Assembly: GCA_028023455.1 (NCBI GenBank)
Contig: JAQFVV010006294.1
Span: 1,116,001-1,180,000, forward strand
Source: Epiperipatus broadwayi
Taxonomy: Eukaryota > Onychophora > Udeonychophora > Euonychophora > Peripatidae
Direction of reading: 5' to 3'
DNA length: 64,000 bases
Under the pieces are notes generated by a model. That model had not been told where the DNA came from, did not search any database, and saw only the letters and a program-made list of their open reading frames with translations. Shown here piece after piece: positions 1 through 11,320 of the stretch. How positions within the stretch are numbered: the stretch's first letter is position 1; each line of letters starts with the position of its first letter. Made by a program: the position numbers and the translations under genes.

Positions 1-291
1 TTATAAAGAGTTTTGCATGGAAATAAGTTACAATTCAAAAAGAAAGTAAAGTTTGACAAAGGAGAGATAGTAAATGGAGAGAAAAGCAAATGACCATTTA
101 ATGGATAGGTTTGATTTTTTAATTTGTTTAACAAATATGTTGATTCATTTTATATAAGTACATAAAGTGATTAATATTTATTAACATTTTTACTAACATA
201 TTTTGAATTATATTATTGCAGCCAAATTCCTTATTATGATATTTTAACATATCCAAATAAAAACTATTACTATTTCAAAAATATTAATTAC

Positions 292-402
292 CCCACTACA
301 GCAGCACCATGAATTACTGGACCAGCAAAATCAAAATCTAAATCAGCATTCAAATGTACATATTCTACTTTATATTCAGATTTGATTCTTCCAGTTTTTT
401 TC
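292..402 (-). CDS. VDAC: VDAC coding exon 4 (residues 108-144)
   Basis: The exon follows an acceptor TGCAG at 403-407 and ends at a GTAATT donor at 286-291. It completes a split glycine codon and reads KKTGRIKSEYK, then a strand with HLNADLDFDFAGP, ending HGAAVVG. This matches the conserved VDAC stretch SP.TGKK..KIK....INL..D.DFDFAGP.I.GA.V.GYEGWLAGYQ; the GYEGWLAGYQ part should start the next exon, outside the window. The exon has 111 bases and leaves two bases of a glycine codon, so the phase agrees with the family's continuation. Frame and splice sites agree with the other three exons. Confidence 0.95.
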
Positions 403-659
403 CTGCAAAAAAAAATATCAAATCACTGCCAATATTTTAAATTTTAAGAACATGTGAAGTTTATAGTCACAAATATAAAAAATATATTAATACTATAATT
501 ACAAGAAAATCAAGTCATACATCACGTGATTTAACACTCATTATATAATATTAATACTAATACATAATTACATTAACTTAAAGGGGTAATAGTATGTATA
601 CTGAACCCTACCGGTTGATGGCGCTGTTTTTCACCCAATGCATATCAATATACCGATTC

Positions 660-775
660 ACGGTCCGTCTGTTTGTTTACATAATATTACAGTATTTTTT
701 TTTTTTTTCGGTCCGTCTGTTTGGTTTACATAATATTACGGTCGTCTGTTTGGTTTACATAATATTACGGTAAAC
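660..775. repeat. Short tandem repeat, about 31-bp unit, three copies
   Basis: The phrase GGTCCGTCTGTTTGGTTTAC followed by ATAATATTAC occurs at about 661, 709 and 738, with a T-run between the first and second copies. It lies just inside the left terminal repeat of the 585-3457 element, so it is probably a subterminal repeat of that transposon. Confidence 0.75.
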
Positions 776-2067
776 CAAAGGTTTTTTTCTTCCGTTTTTT
801 AATAAATAAGCATTTTGTTTTTAGATGGTGTAGGGGTATTGGTTTACTTTTAAATTATAGACGAACAATCCGTCGGATGTTTTTATTTGAAAGACTTAAA
901 CAATTCGGTACTTTGGAATAAACCAACACCTTTAGAGGGTGGAGGGGAGGATTGTTTTGATTTTGAATTGTCGTCTTTTTTTTTTAATCGATTAAGAGGC
1001 TTTTTTTTCTTTCAAATATTTATTTACGCTACAGAAACCTTTATATGATAGCGAAAAGTTCTTTCTTAATTTTCTGGCTTTTTTTAAAAAAGACAAACAG
1101 TTCGTTTTTAAAGAACACTTTTTTTAAGGGGGTTGGGTGGAAGGTTTGTTTTGATTTTTAATTATCGACTTTTTTGATTTTCTTTTTGAGCTTTTATGTT
1201 ACCGCACAGTTGTTTATTATTATTGTTTTTTTGGTCCTTTGAAGAAACTCTTAAACACATCTTTTTTTGGAATAAAATATTACAACCTACTCTTTAGAAT
1301 AATGTGAACAACAAAAACACCACTACCAACAACAGTTTCCCATGAAATAATTTATTGAATCAAAAATAAATGGAACTTTGGACAAGATGTGACCGAAACA
1401 AGTAAAAAAAAACACTATTTTGGGAACAAAAAAAAAAAAAATACAGCAGCCAAAAATAACATGCAAATAAAATAACAGGGAACCAAAAAAAAAAGTCGCT
1501 TTGACATGCTCATCTCGCCTAGTATGGCCCGGAAGAGGTCCTGTCCCTGTGGCTGGCAATTCACTCAGCTTCAACCAATTTTGACAACTTGCAGACGACA
1601 TTCTACTGTTCTCGCATGGATTCATGCGTACATATGCATTTGCGCGGGAAATCGGCAAAAACTCTGCTGAAAAGAATAACTTTTTGAAGTTGTGTGCAGT
1701 TCAAAACCACAGGGAGGCATGTGACAACTTGACATTTCTTAATATGGAATACTAATTCCACTATGCTTTCTAAAAAATTTCTGACAATGAATTTTTGGAG
1801 AGTTTCGCCTCTTTCAAATATGGCCACCATCAAATCAGACCGTAGTGAGAGTTCAATAGCGCTCACTTGAGGAATACTGTTGCAATGCAACGGGCATAGT
1901 ATTTCGTTACATAATTGTAGAATACATCACCCTTTAGGCGCCGTGTTACGGCTCAAACAACACCTATTGTAGGGTCAGCCATAAGTTAAGGCGGCTAAAA
2001 CGGTATATTGATGTGCATTGTATGAAAAACAATGCCATCAAGCGTTGGGGTTCAGTATACATACTAT

Positions 2068-3445
2068 GGTAAAGGTTTACTTTAGTCTCCACAGCATGCT
2101 ACTATATTACAATTATTACTATATTACAATTACATTAAAATTTATTAAAATGTAAAAGATAAAAAAAAAAACATTTACCTTTTTAAGCATAACTGTGTCC
2201 CATGCATACTAGGAAGTTGGAGAAAAAAAGTAGTGCTGTGTCTACTCCAGAAGGCAAATTGTTGGAGGTATGATGAAAACAAAGCTCTGCTGGTACCAGT
2301 TTGGAATTTTAGCTTACGCTTCATCCTCATCCACATATTTTCACCATTCTGGGGGTATGTCTTAGTCCTCGGGATCCACGAAATTGTCCTGATGGATGAC
2401 AACCGAATGCATATATACACCATTGTTGAGTCTGATGTTATTGTACACAGCCCAATCATCTGAAATAATGTGCGTCCCTGGTAAAATGTGCTGTTGTATC
2501 AGGGCCTCCAGTGTGACAGCTGTCATATCTGTAACTTCTGTCAGAAAGCACTTCTTTAAACTTCTTTCGAAAGACCCAATGACCTCTTCGTACAGCCCCC
2601 CCCATGGTATTTGCGGTGGAAATAATAAGTCTCGTCAATTTCAACGACTAATAGCTCCCCATTGTCATCCAATCTGCCAAGAACCATTGGATTTATGTCA
2701 AAATATCTGGCACATTCTTCACGTCAAAAATTACCTCAGTCAATTACTATTTTTTTTGCTGTTGCCAGTCTCATGCACAATGCATTCTTGGGGCAAATTA
2801 TGCGCTCAAAAATACACTATATTTATAATTGTTCCCAGAGGCAAAGGGTTTTAGGAAAAGACCCCTTTCTAATAGAGCTGCGACGGCGACATATTCTGCA
2901 TTGCCATCTACACCCATCTAAACCTGCAGAACACATCACCAACGAACACCGAACTGTTGGCATATGGCGTAATTCTTCAGGTATCTTCTTGCAAGCCATT
3001 TGATGGCCAATTCTGGAGTTTGAAGGGCATTCCACAATCCATACATCTTCCAGTCTTCTGCCAGAATAGCAGCAACATTCAAAATTTAATCATCTGGAAC
3101 TAAACGTGCTACCATTTTTTGCAACTATAAAACTGTACACGTGCGTGTGATTCAAATTTTTGAACACAGAGGGTGTCCTTTTTTGTAATAAGTGCTATAA
3201 ATGTAGATAGTTTAAATTCTTAAATTTCAAATAATTTAAACTAATTATTTTAATTAATGTAGTGTAATTAATTCAACATTCAACTTCTTTAAAAAGGTAA
3301 ATGTTTTTTTATTATCTTTTACATTTTAATAAAGTTTAATGTAATTGTAATATAGTAGCATATATGTAAGATTTTCGAATAATTTAGCCGTAATTTTAAA
3401 AAATAGAGGGCGAACATGATGTGGATGCTAAAGTAAACCTTTACC
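2068..3445 (-). mobile_element. Merlin (ISXO2/IS1016-like) DNA transposon, decayed
   Basis: Terminal inverted repeats start GGTAAAGGTTTACTTTAG at 2068 and end with the inverse at 3445; similarity continues about 100 bases inward, with a 17-base duplication in the left arm. The flanks CATACTAT (2060-2067) and CATATTAT (3446-3453) match at 7 of 8 bases, the duplication size known for Merlin. The interior encodes a broken ISXO2-like transposase on the minus strand. It inserted a few bases inside the right end of the 585-3457 element. Confidence 0.88.
2200..3060 (-). pseudogene. Merlin/ISXO2-like transposase remnant
   Basis: Reading from 3060 down, a zinc-ribbon-like part has cysteines in DGCRWQCRICRRR followed by SIRKGSF, as in the family N-terminus (W.C..C....S.R.GSF). 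Around 2650 comes VVEIDETYYFHRKYHG, which holds the first catalytic acid of the DDE/ISXO2 fold. Around 2440-2460 is DDWAVYNN, the second acid, followed by VVIHQDNFVDPED, the conserved HS.NFVDP block. Stops and frameshifts separate these blocks (for example at 2400 and between 2550 and 2600), so no active protein is made. The family is certain to me from the motifs; the exact ends of the reading frame are not. Confidence 0.85.
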
Positions 3446-3458
3446 CATATTATTACCC

Positions 3459-4439
3459 TTAAAAGTATGAAAACGTGGACAATAATTCAACCAGTTTTAA
3501 CCAATATTGCAACAAAAACAATTGCCTCACGTACACAACAAACATACAGTATGTTACACATAATTCAAATATAATGTGATCTAGAAAATTGTTGTAATTA
3601 ATAATGTACAAAATAGTTTTAACTGAAGAGCCTCAAACAACAAACGCATTTATAGCAGACCATTTACTAGACTATTATCAAAGTCATAGGTTGCAAATTT
3701 CTAGAATTCCTTCCAGGCAGAGTTAGACATAAAATCTGAAAGAAACAACATTAAAAAAGCAAGGTATCTTAAAGCAAACAAATATTCTATATATACTAAA
3801 TTTATTCCGGAAGTAGTGCATTGTTGTTATAGAGCACATTTTAATTAATACTAATGCATTTAGTACAGTTTTAAAAGATTTTGACATAATGAAATATATA
3901 AAGTTTTTCTGAACCATATTTCTGTTAGAAATATTATTCAAAAAAATTTACCCACTCTCTAAGTAGAAGCAGTGATTTATAACATGTTTAAAGTCACATT
4001 ACATTTATCATAAAGAAAAAAATGGTAACAATTTCAGAAAACAAAAACTTCAGCCATTTCATCATATTAATTTTGACAATATCAATATTTTTTTGCTAAA
4101 TTGTATTTGAAGATCTGTCAATGTCAACACATACTTATAAAAGGCAAATCTTTAAACTAAAGGCTTATGAAGTTGATGTAACAAACAAATCCAATCGATC
4201 GAGACGTGCAAATGACTAAACTGTTTGTTACAAAATCAACAGGGAGTCTTAAATAAAAATAATTATTAATATTCAGGTCAATGGCAATACAAATTCAAAC
4301 CATTTCTTTCAAGATTCCATGAAGTATATGACCATGATAGTGGACTATTGATAGATTCAAATTTATTAGATATAACAAAGATATATTATCTATTTTATTC
4401 TTTTGTACTCTATTAATTCATTGCTGATGTAGGCAAATT
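3459..4439. other. VDAC intron 3, no recognisable feature
   Basis: AT-rich intronic sequence between the nested Merlin block and the RTE element. It has only chance open frames. I see no terminal repeats or protein motifs. Confidence 0.6.
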
Positions 4440-4453
4440 TTTGTTTTTAAATT

Positions 4454-4860
4454 TTGTCATATATATACCAAAGTGTAAACCCAATTGGAGTAGGATTCAT
4501 TATAAATAATAAATGGAAGTACAATATTGTGGAGATTGATGGCATATCAGACAGAGTGGCAAGATTAGTTATACAACTTAATAGCAGATACCAAATGCAT
4601 ATAATTCAGGTTTATGCCCCAACAAATTCTCATAATGATGAAGTAGTAGAAGATTTTTGATCAGAGTAAACAACATTTAAAACTTGTTATGGGAGACTTT
4701 AGTGCTAGAATTGGTAAACAAATGAAGGATGAAAGTGTTATAGATAATTTTGGTTATGGTAATAGAAATGAGAGAGGACACAGACTTGTGGAGTTTGCAG
4801 AAAATGTCAAAATTGTAATATTCTCAAAAAATTTAACACAGGAAGTGATCATCGATTAGT
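4454..4860 (+). pseudogene. RTE endonuclease domain fragment
   Basis: The open part (4454-4660) encodes the second half of an exonuclease-endonuclease-phosphatase domain: GVGFIINN, then QVYAPT, the strand leading to the active site. After a frameshift at about 4657 the other frame reads VMGDFSARIG, where D is a catalytic metal ligand in the family's GDFNA motif, and then NRNERGH. The SDHR catalytic block appears at about 4845 as GSDHRL. The 5' part with the first catalytic residues is missing. The domain would nick target DNA to prime reverse transcription; this copy is dead. Confidence 0.8.
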
Positions 4861-5348
4861 AAGATGTAAGATACATGTTATTGCAAAACTAGAGACAAGT
4901 TGATATTCCTAATCTTCAGAAATATTCTAATGAATTTAAATTAGAACTTACAAATCGGTTTCAAGTATTAGTAGATTTTGAAAATGATTCAGATTTGAAT
5001 GAAAATAACTGATACACTTTTAACAACTGCAACAAAGATAATTGTTAGAAAAAAGCAGCAATTGAGCAATAAAATTTCTACTGAGACTATAGAATTTATG
5101 AAGGAAAGAAGGAATATGAAGATATACAAAAATGATGCATTAAAAAGAATTGAATATCTCGAATTTTGTAAAATGGCGTGGAAAAGAGTTGAAAATGATA
5201 TAAGAGAGTATAACTGTGAACTAGGAGGGTAGCTGTAGAAGAGAATAAAAGTCTCAAAAGTGTAAAACAACATTTTGGTATTGATAGGAAATTTATAACT
5301 GCAATAAGAAAAAAAGATGGAATTATTACTAAAAAGAGAGATAATACC

Positions 5349-6770
5349 TTGAAATGGGTAGAAGACTTCTATCAAGAATTATATAATAATAAGGAACAAG
5401 TAACTCCTATATCTATTTTATCTTCAGAATTGTCCAGAATTTTAAATGAAGAAGTGAGACATGCAATTAAATTTATGAAGAAAGGAAAGGCTCCACGTAA
5501 TGATGGAATTATAATTGATATATTAAAAGAAGCAGGTGAAGAAATATAATTTTTTTTAGCAAAGTTATATTCCAAATGTCTAAATGATAAAGATGTACCA
5601 GATGATTGGAAGAATGCAGTATTAATATTTAAAAAAGGTGATAAAGAAGATATTAGAAATTACAGACCTATCAGCCCTTTATCAGTTTTATACAAAATTT
5701 TTACCAAGATAATTTCAACTAGTCTACAGAGAACATTGGATTTCCACCAACCAAGAGAACAAGCTGGATTTAAAAGTGGTTTTAGTACAGTAGATCATAT
5801 CCAGTTTTTGAGAGAAGTTATAGAAAAGACAAATGAATATGAGTTGTCATTATGCTTTGGATTTGTAGATTATGAAAAGGCATTTGATTCTATAAACATT
5901 TCTTCAGTGATTAAAGCACTGGACATTTTAAAGAATATTGATAAAAATGCAATAGCAACAATTAGATTACAGAAGGGTGTAAGACAGGATGACTCTATAT
6001 CTCCAAAACTTTTTACAGCAGTGCTGCAAGAAGTATTTTGTGGATTAAAATGGGAGGCTAAAGGAGTGAAAGTAAATGGAGATTATTTAAGTCATTTAGA
6101 TTTTGCAGATAATGTAGTTCTTTTTGCAAATAATGTTTTAGAGCTGCAGGAAATGTTGCAGGAGTTACCAAATGACAGTAGGACTAAAGTAATGTTTAAT
6201 GGATTTTTCATATTATATGAAAATAAAGATTGATTATGATGAGTTATAAGTTAACAGCTACAAATACCTTGGCCAGATTATTAATACCCATGGAAACATA
6301 ATGAATGAAATTAATCATAGAATTAAACTTGGTTGGAGTGCTTTTGATAGAAATAACTTATTACGGAAGGAAATATGCCTATGTTTTTGAAAAGGAAGGT
6401 TTTTAATAAATGTGTTTTACCAGTTCTTACTTATGGATCCAAGACTTGGATAATTAATAGAAGAGCAATACAGAGACTTCAGACCACTCAAAGAAGTATG
6501 ATGAGATGCATGTTGGTAATAACGAACAGATCGAAAACACAATATATGGGTAAAAGAACAAACAGATGTTATTGACCTCATTGAAAACATTAAGACTGAA
6601 GTTGGGCTGGACATATTGCTAAAAGAGATGATAATAGATGGACAATTGAAATCTCAAATTGGATCCCAAGAGATTGTAAGACCCCGAAAGAGATCACATG
6701 TGAGATGAATCGATGAAGTAAGTGTGCAGGGGTGATATGGAGAAAAATCAGAGATGGATTGAACTTAGAG
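5349..6770 (+). pseudogene. RTE reverse transcriptase and C-terminal domain, broken
   Basis: From 5349 the frame shows the fingers region (GKAPRNDGI, where active copies have GKA.G.D.I). After a stop at 5547 it resumes with DWKNAVL...KKGDK and NYRPISPLS. From 5736 to 6233 come REQAGFKSGFSTVDHI, FVDYEKAFDSI (catalytic box A, first Asp), GVRQDDSISPKLF (active copies have GVRQGD) and FADNVVLFA, where the active-site FADD has become FADN. That lost aspartate alone would kill polymerase activity. From 6375 it continues with VLPVLTYGSKTWI and a degenerate C-terminal domain. At least four frame breaks are visible. Confidence 0.88.
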
Positions 6771-6810
6771 ACCATCCTGCAATGGATTGATAATGGTTGA
6801 TGATGAAACT

Positions 6811-8135
6811 TAATACTAATTTCTTCTGCATCATCGAAAATGTTGGGATATCTTTAGCGAACAATGTCATATTCCTTTGTATATTTGATTAGTTGCTTGA
6901 CAATGGTACCAACTTTTTAAATCATGTTGAATTATCTTTCTAATCTTTTTAACATTTTTTGCAATAATTACATTATTTCCTATATTTGTAACATAGGCTA
7001 AGTTTTACATTGTTTCTCTGCTTTTGTATATGGTAACACTGGAAGTAAATTGTTTGCATTGCTTTATATGAGATTATACAAAAATAATAGTGATTATCCC
7101 ATTTTAATTAGTTAGCTTGCATTCAAATATTTATAACTATAATGCTAATATCTGGTATACTTCTCAAATAAGATATATAGTGATTCTTTCTTTACATATT
7201 CAGCTATTATTACCCAGACAATAAGATGCTAATTTATGTGCAGAAACAACGGGAAAATCTTTCACAATTTCATTTTAGCATTTTTTTAAAAAAAAAACAA
7301 ACTAAAGTATCAGAACATAGCTGTGATGAAAGACAAACATATTTTTGCTATTTCATTATTTAATAGAAGAAAGTATTATAAGTGCAATTTGAAATCTAAC
7401 ATATAGATTACCATTTTTTTTTTTTTTAAAAAAAAATTGATCCATTACCTAATTTCTAGGGGGAGGGGGTAGTAAAAAAGTCTAATCTATTACTGAAATC
7501 TTTGATAGCATATGATGCCAAGTACCACTGCTGCTATAGAGGACTATTCTACAGACCTGGATTTGAATCCTTCTATATCAACTTCAAATCACAGAAGAGT
7601 GTAAACATGATGTCCCACAAATTAATTATACTTTCTTAGCTAATTATGTTAATAAATATTAGATACTAGAACAGGATCCAAATGATACAAGATTAGGTTT
7701 AAAAACAATTTATTTATCAAAAATAGCACACAAATACTAAATATTAACAATCCCATAATGGTTGGAAATACTCCTGAAATCAGATATCTCCTTAACATGA
7801 TAAAATACTTTCTTTTTTTAAGAATTACTTTTATTCTTCATTCTCAATGCGAGATTATAATATAGTTTCAATAATATCCAAACAATCAATCAGATTCACA
7901 CATATTTAAATAACACACACAAAATTCATTCAACTAGTCCAAGTGAAAATGATTACTCCTGTTTATCATACAATTTCAATACTGAGAAGACAAAATTTCA
8001 AATTTTTATCTTTTATATAGTAAGAATAAAAATAATTTTTTTTTTTTACAAAAACAAAGTTGTTTTTTTTTAAAGGCTTTTTATATAATTGTAGAAATTG
8101 CTTAGTGCTATTAGACATTTTTAGTGCTGTGATAT
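6811..8135. other. VDAC intron 3, unassigned
   Basis: AT-rich sequence without coding motifs. A stretch at 7535-7600 contains GGATTTGAATCC, similar to a pol III box B, but no convincing box A or acceptor stem goes with it. Confidence 0.5.
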
Positions 8136-8227
8136 ATGACTACTTCTTTATCTGTTACTATGCCCAGAAAAACTATTAGCAGCCACCTTACTTTCCCTTT
8201 CCATTCCCTAAGCTTTTCCGATATTCT

Positions 8228-8572
8228 TTATCCTGCTCCATCCCACTTCCACAACATCATCTGTGTCCAATCCATGAACTTTATATCTAGATCCCCCTCC
8301 CTTATCTTTTCCCAAACCCAGCATAAGACCAATAACCTACTTTCTATATAATCTCTTACTTTATATTTATTCTCCCACTTCATTATATGTACCCTTTCTG
8401 CTTGTAAGCATTTATATTCAATTAGCAGATACTTAATATTTTCTTTCTTACATAATTTGCAGATTAAATTACCCACATTTCCCCATTTATGTGTATATTC
8501 CCTTGTTACTAAAGATACTGTTCGAGCCTTAAACAAAAAAATTTTTTCCTTGCTATTATCGTAAATTAACAT
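8228..8572 (-). pseudogene. LINE C-terminal zinc-knuckle-like segment
   Basis: This 114-codon open stretch has CKLCKKENIKYLLIEYKCLQ. Many LINE proteins have C..C....E...H.L..C here; in this copy the histidine is replaced (YLLIEYKC). Upstream residues FLFKARTVSLVTREYTHKWG resemble the segment that precedes this motif in LINEs. It is the 3' end of the minus-strand LINE at 8140-11320. Confidence 0.6.
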
Positions 8573-8989
8573 ACACCCAATATTCTGTTTACATCTACAT
8601 ATATTTAGACTCTTTTTATTCTCTATCTCTCCAATTCCCTATTTTTTATTAATGCGTCTATCCTACTAAACAATCAACCTATTTTTTTTTAAAAGTATAC
8701 TGACATAAATTTACCTTTCTCACCCATCTTCTGGCTTGTCTTTTACTTATAACCCAATTATTTACTACTTTGGCTATTCTCATACTATCCATAAATTGCA
8801 ATCTACTGAACATTTTCATTTTGTATCTCTCATATAAAAACTTGACCATCGCATTTCTCTTTGAATTACCTCCTTTGCTGTCCACATATCTGCATCTAAT
8901 GCATGTCTTCATTTCTTTGTATTTTTTAATGCATCATTACTATAAGGTAACTATGCTATTGCCACTCCCTTCAGATACAATTCTTGCTA

Positions 8990-10050
8990 CAACAGTTATT
9001 ATATGAAAACACTTAATTTCTTTACCAATCCCTTTCTTTTTTTGCTTCATTTATCACTTTTTTCTTCCATTCATCCAAGCAATTTCTCTGATTACTTAAG
9101 ATGATTTCCAAATAGTTATACCTATTCACCATATTTAATTTTACATCCCCCAATAGAAATTCTTTCTTTTTTCTCTTTCCCCAGTATTTATCATCATTAC
9201 TTTTGCTTTTTCTTTTCTAAATTTAATCCATCTCTTTACCCACCCTTGCGCATGTCATCACCATAACTTCCACATCTTCCCTTTTTTCTGTGCACAAGAC
9301 ATTGCAAATAAAAGACCTGATAACGTATATACTCCTTTGTCACCTATTAATGGTATCTCTACCCTTCTTCCTAGTCTTTCTATTGTTCTCTCCATTTCTC
9401 TCAAATACAACAAGAACAAAATAGTCCCATCCCATTTTTAACTTTAACTGATTCTATACCCCTTAATTGAATCGTATAGTAATTGTTTTCATACAAACTC
9501 TTAATAAAATCCACTAAAGCTCCATCCATCCATCCAAATTTACTAAACGTACCCATAATCTATTTATTCTATTACATGTCTTCTCTATATCTATAAATAC
9601 CATATATAACTGTCTATTGGTATTCCTACTCTTATCTATAAGTTGTGTGACTACAAATAAACTATCTCCTATACGCCTATCCATTCTAAAACTTCCTTGC
9701 ATTTCTCCACTATATTTTCTTCCATACACTTTGCCACCCTTCCAGCCACCATATATGCAAAAACTTGATATAACACAGACATTTTGGCTACGGTCTATAC
9801 TTATCTTTCTATGGTTCTTATCCTTTCCTTTAAGTAATAGCTTCATTCTTGTATTATTCCAGCTATCTGGAAATTCTGTCTTCTATACCATTTTACTAAA
9901 ACATGATAAAAGATTTAATTTTGCCCTATTTCTCAAATTCATCACTATCTCTGCTGCCCATTCATCTAAATCTCTTGCCTTTCCACTTTGAACTTCTTCC
10001 CTGCTTCATTCATTTTCAATAAAACATTTCCATTACTATGTGCTTTTATG
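8990..10050 (-). pseudogene. LINE reverse transcriptase remnant
   Basis: The clearest part (9514-9846) encodes LLLKGKDKN, a broken NYR.IS block (HRKISI), then GSFRMDRRIGDSLFVVTQLI and YMVFIDIEKTCNRINR. The last is catalytic box A (DIEKA.DR in active copies), and its first aspartate is kept. Downstream parts toward 9000 are frameshifted. The polymerase active-site YADD box is not visible to me. It is part of the LINE at 8140-11320. Confidence 0.8.
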
Positions 10051-10474
10051 TTTCTCATTCTGTCCTTCACATCTAACATCTTTTCTATATCCATTACATA
10101 CTTATTTAAGATTATCTCTGATTCTTCTCGAGCTAAACTCTTTCTCCTCGCTATTTAGTAATACTATCTTCTCTCTCCTCTATATTCCTCCTTTTAATAT
10201 ATTCCCAAATTTTTTTAGTCCCATCTCATCCACTTTTATTAATATCTCCCATAATTTACTATTTAATTTCATTCTCTCTATATAATTATCTATTTTAGCC
10301 AACTTTTTTTAAAAAATACTTTTCCCATTTAACATTATCTTTTTCACTTTCTATGTTTTTAATAGCACACATTTTTTGCATGCTTTTTTCTTCTTTTACT
10401 GAACACTTACTTTTCTATTAATTTTATCTTTCTGAATATTCTCACTTAAAACCCTATTTGCCATTTTTTCTATT

Positions 10475-11150
10475 TCACCACAACCAGTTCTTATATTCAT
10501 CCCTAACAAACTCTTCTACAATTTCTTCCATTTTTATTTTATATTCTAACTTATTCATATTACTCATTCTCCATTCCCAATCCTTTCTACTTTTATTATT
10601 ATTTTCCATCACATTACTAATCATTTCTATTGTAAAGAAATTATAATTACTATTATATACTCTCTCTTCATTATTAAACTTAGTTTTCAATACTTTATTC
10701 ATTCCCTCATTATTTACTAATACATAATCTATTGTGTAAAATATATTATTTCTAGACCATGTGTATTCCCCCCTCATAAATATATGATAAATTTCCAATG
10801 CTCAAATTCACTCTCTGACAAATTTTTTTCAAAAGCTGTCCATTCTTGGTATCCAAGTCATCAATTTCTTCAATATGCCCAGTCGTATCCCGAATAACCC
10901 CCCCCCCCGCATTTTGAAACTATATGCTTAAATAGGCATTCATATATGCTACCTTCCCATTCCATTATAGTTTGTCTATCTCCAGTGGCCATATATACTA
11001 TAGCCACTATCCATTTCTTGTCTTCCTAACCGTATCTCAAATCACAAAGTTTCTTAACATTTTACAGTATTTGAATATTTTTTTGACATAATTCCTATAC
11101 CAGTACCCCCCCCCCTTTCTTTTCTATTTATACCCTGCCACACCAAGTTT
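10475..11150 (-). pseudogene. LINE endonuclease remnant
   Basis: On the minus strand, GGGTGIGIMSKKYSN (near 11110, beside a C-run) and DTKNGQLLKKICQRVNL (near 10830) resemble the middle of an exonuclease-endonuclease-phosphatase domain. The open frame at 10475-10798 then gives GEYTWSRNN and TIDYVLVN, matching the T.....IDY.L block near the end of that domain. Several frameshifts, two of them in homopolymer C-runs (10901-10909 and 11104-11114), break it. Confidence 0.75.
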
Positions 11151-11320
11151 TCTACTGAAGGTGGTTCTTCTATTAAAAGCCCTTCATTTCTAAATGCGTG
11201 GTTTAATTCCAATCACTTTTCTGTCTCCTACAACTTTGCATATTCAAATATCCAATTTTTAACAATTTCTTCCTTTTTTAGCTTTTTATAAATTCTTTTG
11301 ATTCTTTCTTAATATATTTG

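Larger units (their letters stand above)
585..3457. mobile_element. GG-starting TIR element interrupted by a Merlin insertion
   Basis: The left end (585 onward) reads GGTAATAGTATGTATACTGA and continues about 75 bases as an inverted copy of 1985-2067. The last bases of the right end were displaced by the Merlin insertion at 2068-3445 and resume at 3454-3457 as TACC. With that insertion taken out, the right end reads as the exact inverse of GGTAATAGTATGTATACTG. Flanks CTTAAAGG (577-584) and CTTAAAAG (3458-3465) agree at 7 of 8 bases and look like a worn 8-bp target duplication. A GG start and 8-bp duplication fit the Merlin superfamily. The interior (about 1300-1900) holds minus-strand open stretches of 111 and 95 codons that I do not recognise. 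Confidence 0.7.
4440..6810 (+). mobile_element. RTE-clade non-LTR retrotransposon, 5'-truncated and decayed
   Basis: The order on the plus strand is the end of an apurinic-type endonuclease domain, a reverse transcriptase, a short C-terminal domain and a 3' end of TTGATAATGGTTGATGATGA, a TGATG-rich tail of the kind RTE elements carry. The wording of the endonuclease (GVGFIINNKWKYNI, IIQVYAPTNSHND) is that of the RTE/BovB group. The 5' end is cut near 4450, as expected from incomplete target-primed reverse transcription. A second, shorter copy lies at 13900-14850. Confidence 0.88.
8140..11320 (-). mobile_element. APE-type LINE retrotransposon on the minus strand, decayed
   Basis: Read on the minus strand from 11320 downward, the order is an apurinic-type endonuclease (about 11300-10650), reverse transcriptase (about 10050-9000) and a C-terminal cysteine/histidine block (about 8470). 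The pyrimidine-rich look of the plus strand is the complement of A-rich LINE coding sequence. I cannot fix the clade; the order and the CxxC C-terminus occur in L1-like and Jockey/R1-like groups. The 3' end near 8140 and the 5' end near 11320 are estimates, as I saw no target duplication. Confidence 0.8.

Noticed and set aside
1323-1890. Two overlapping minus-strand open stretches of 111 and 95 codons
   Set aside because: They lie inside the 585-3457 element but show no motif, and long runs of phenylalanine and lysine come from A/T runs. I could not support a protein.
7535-7600. Box B-like GGATTTGAATCC suggesting a tRNA or SINE
   Set aside because: No box A at the right distance and no acceptor stem. 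A 12-base match is weak evidence.
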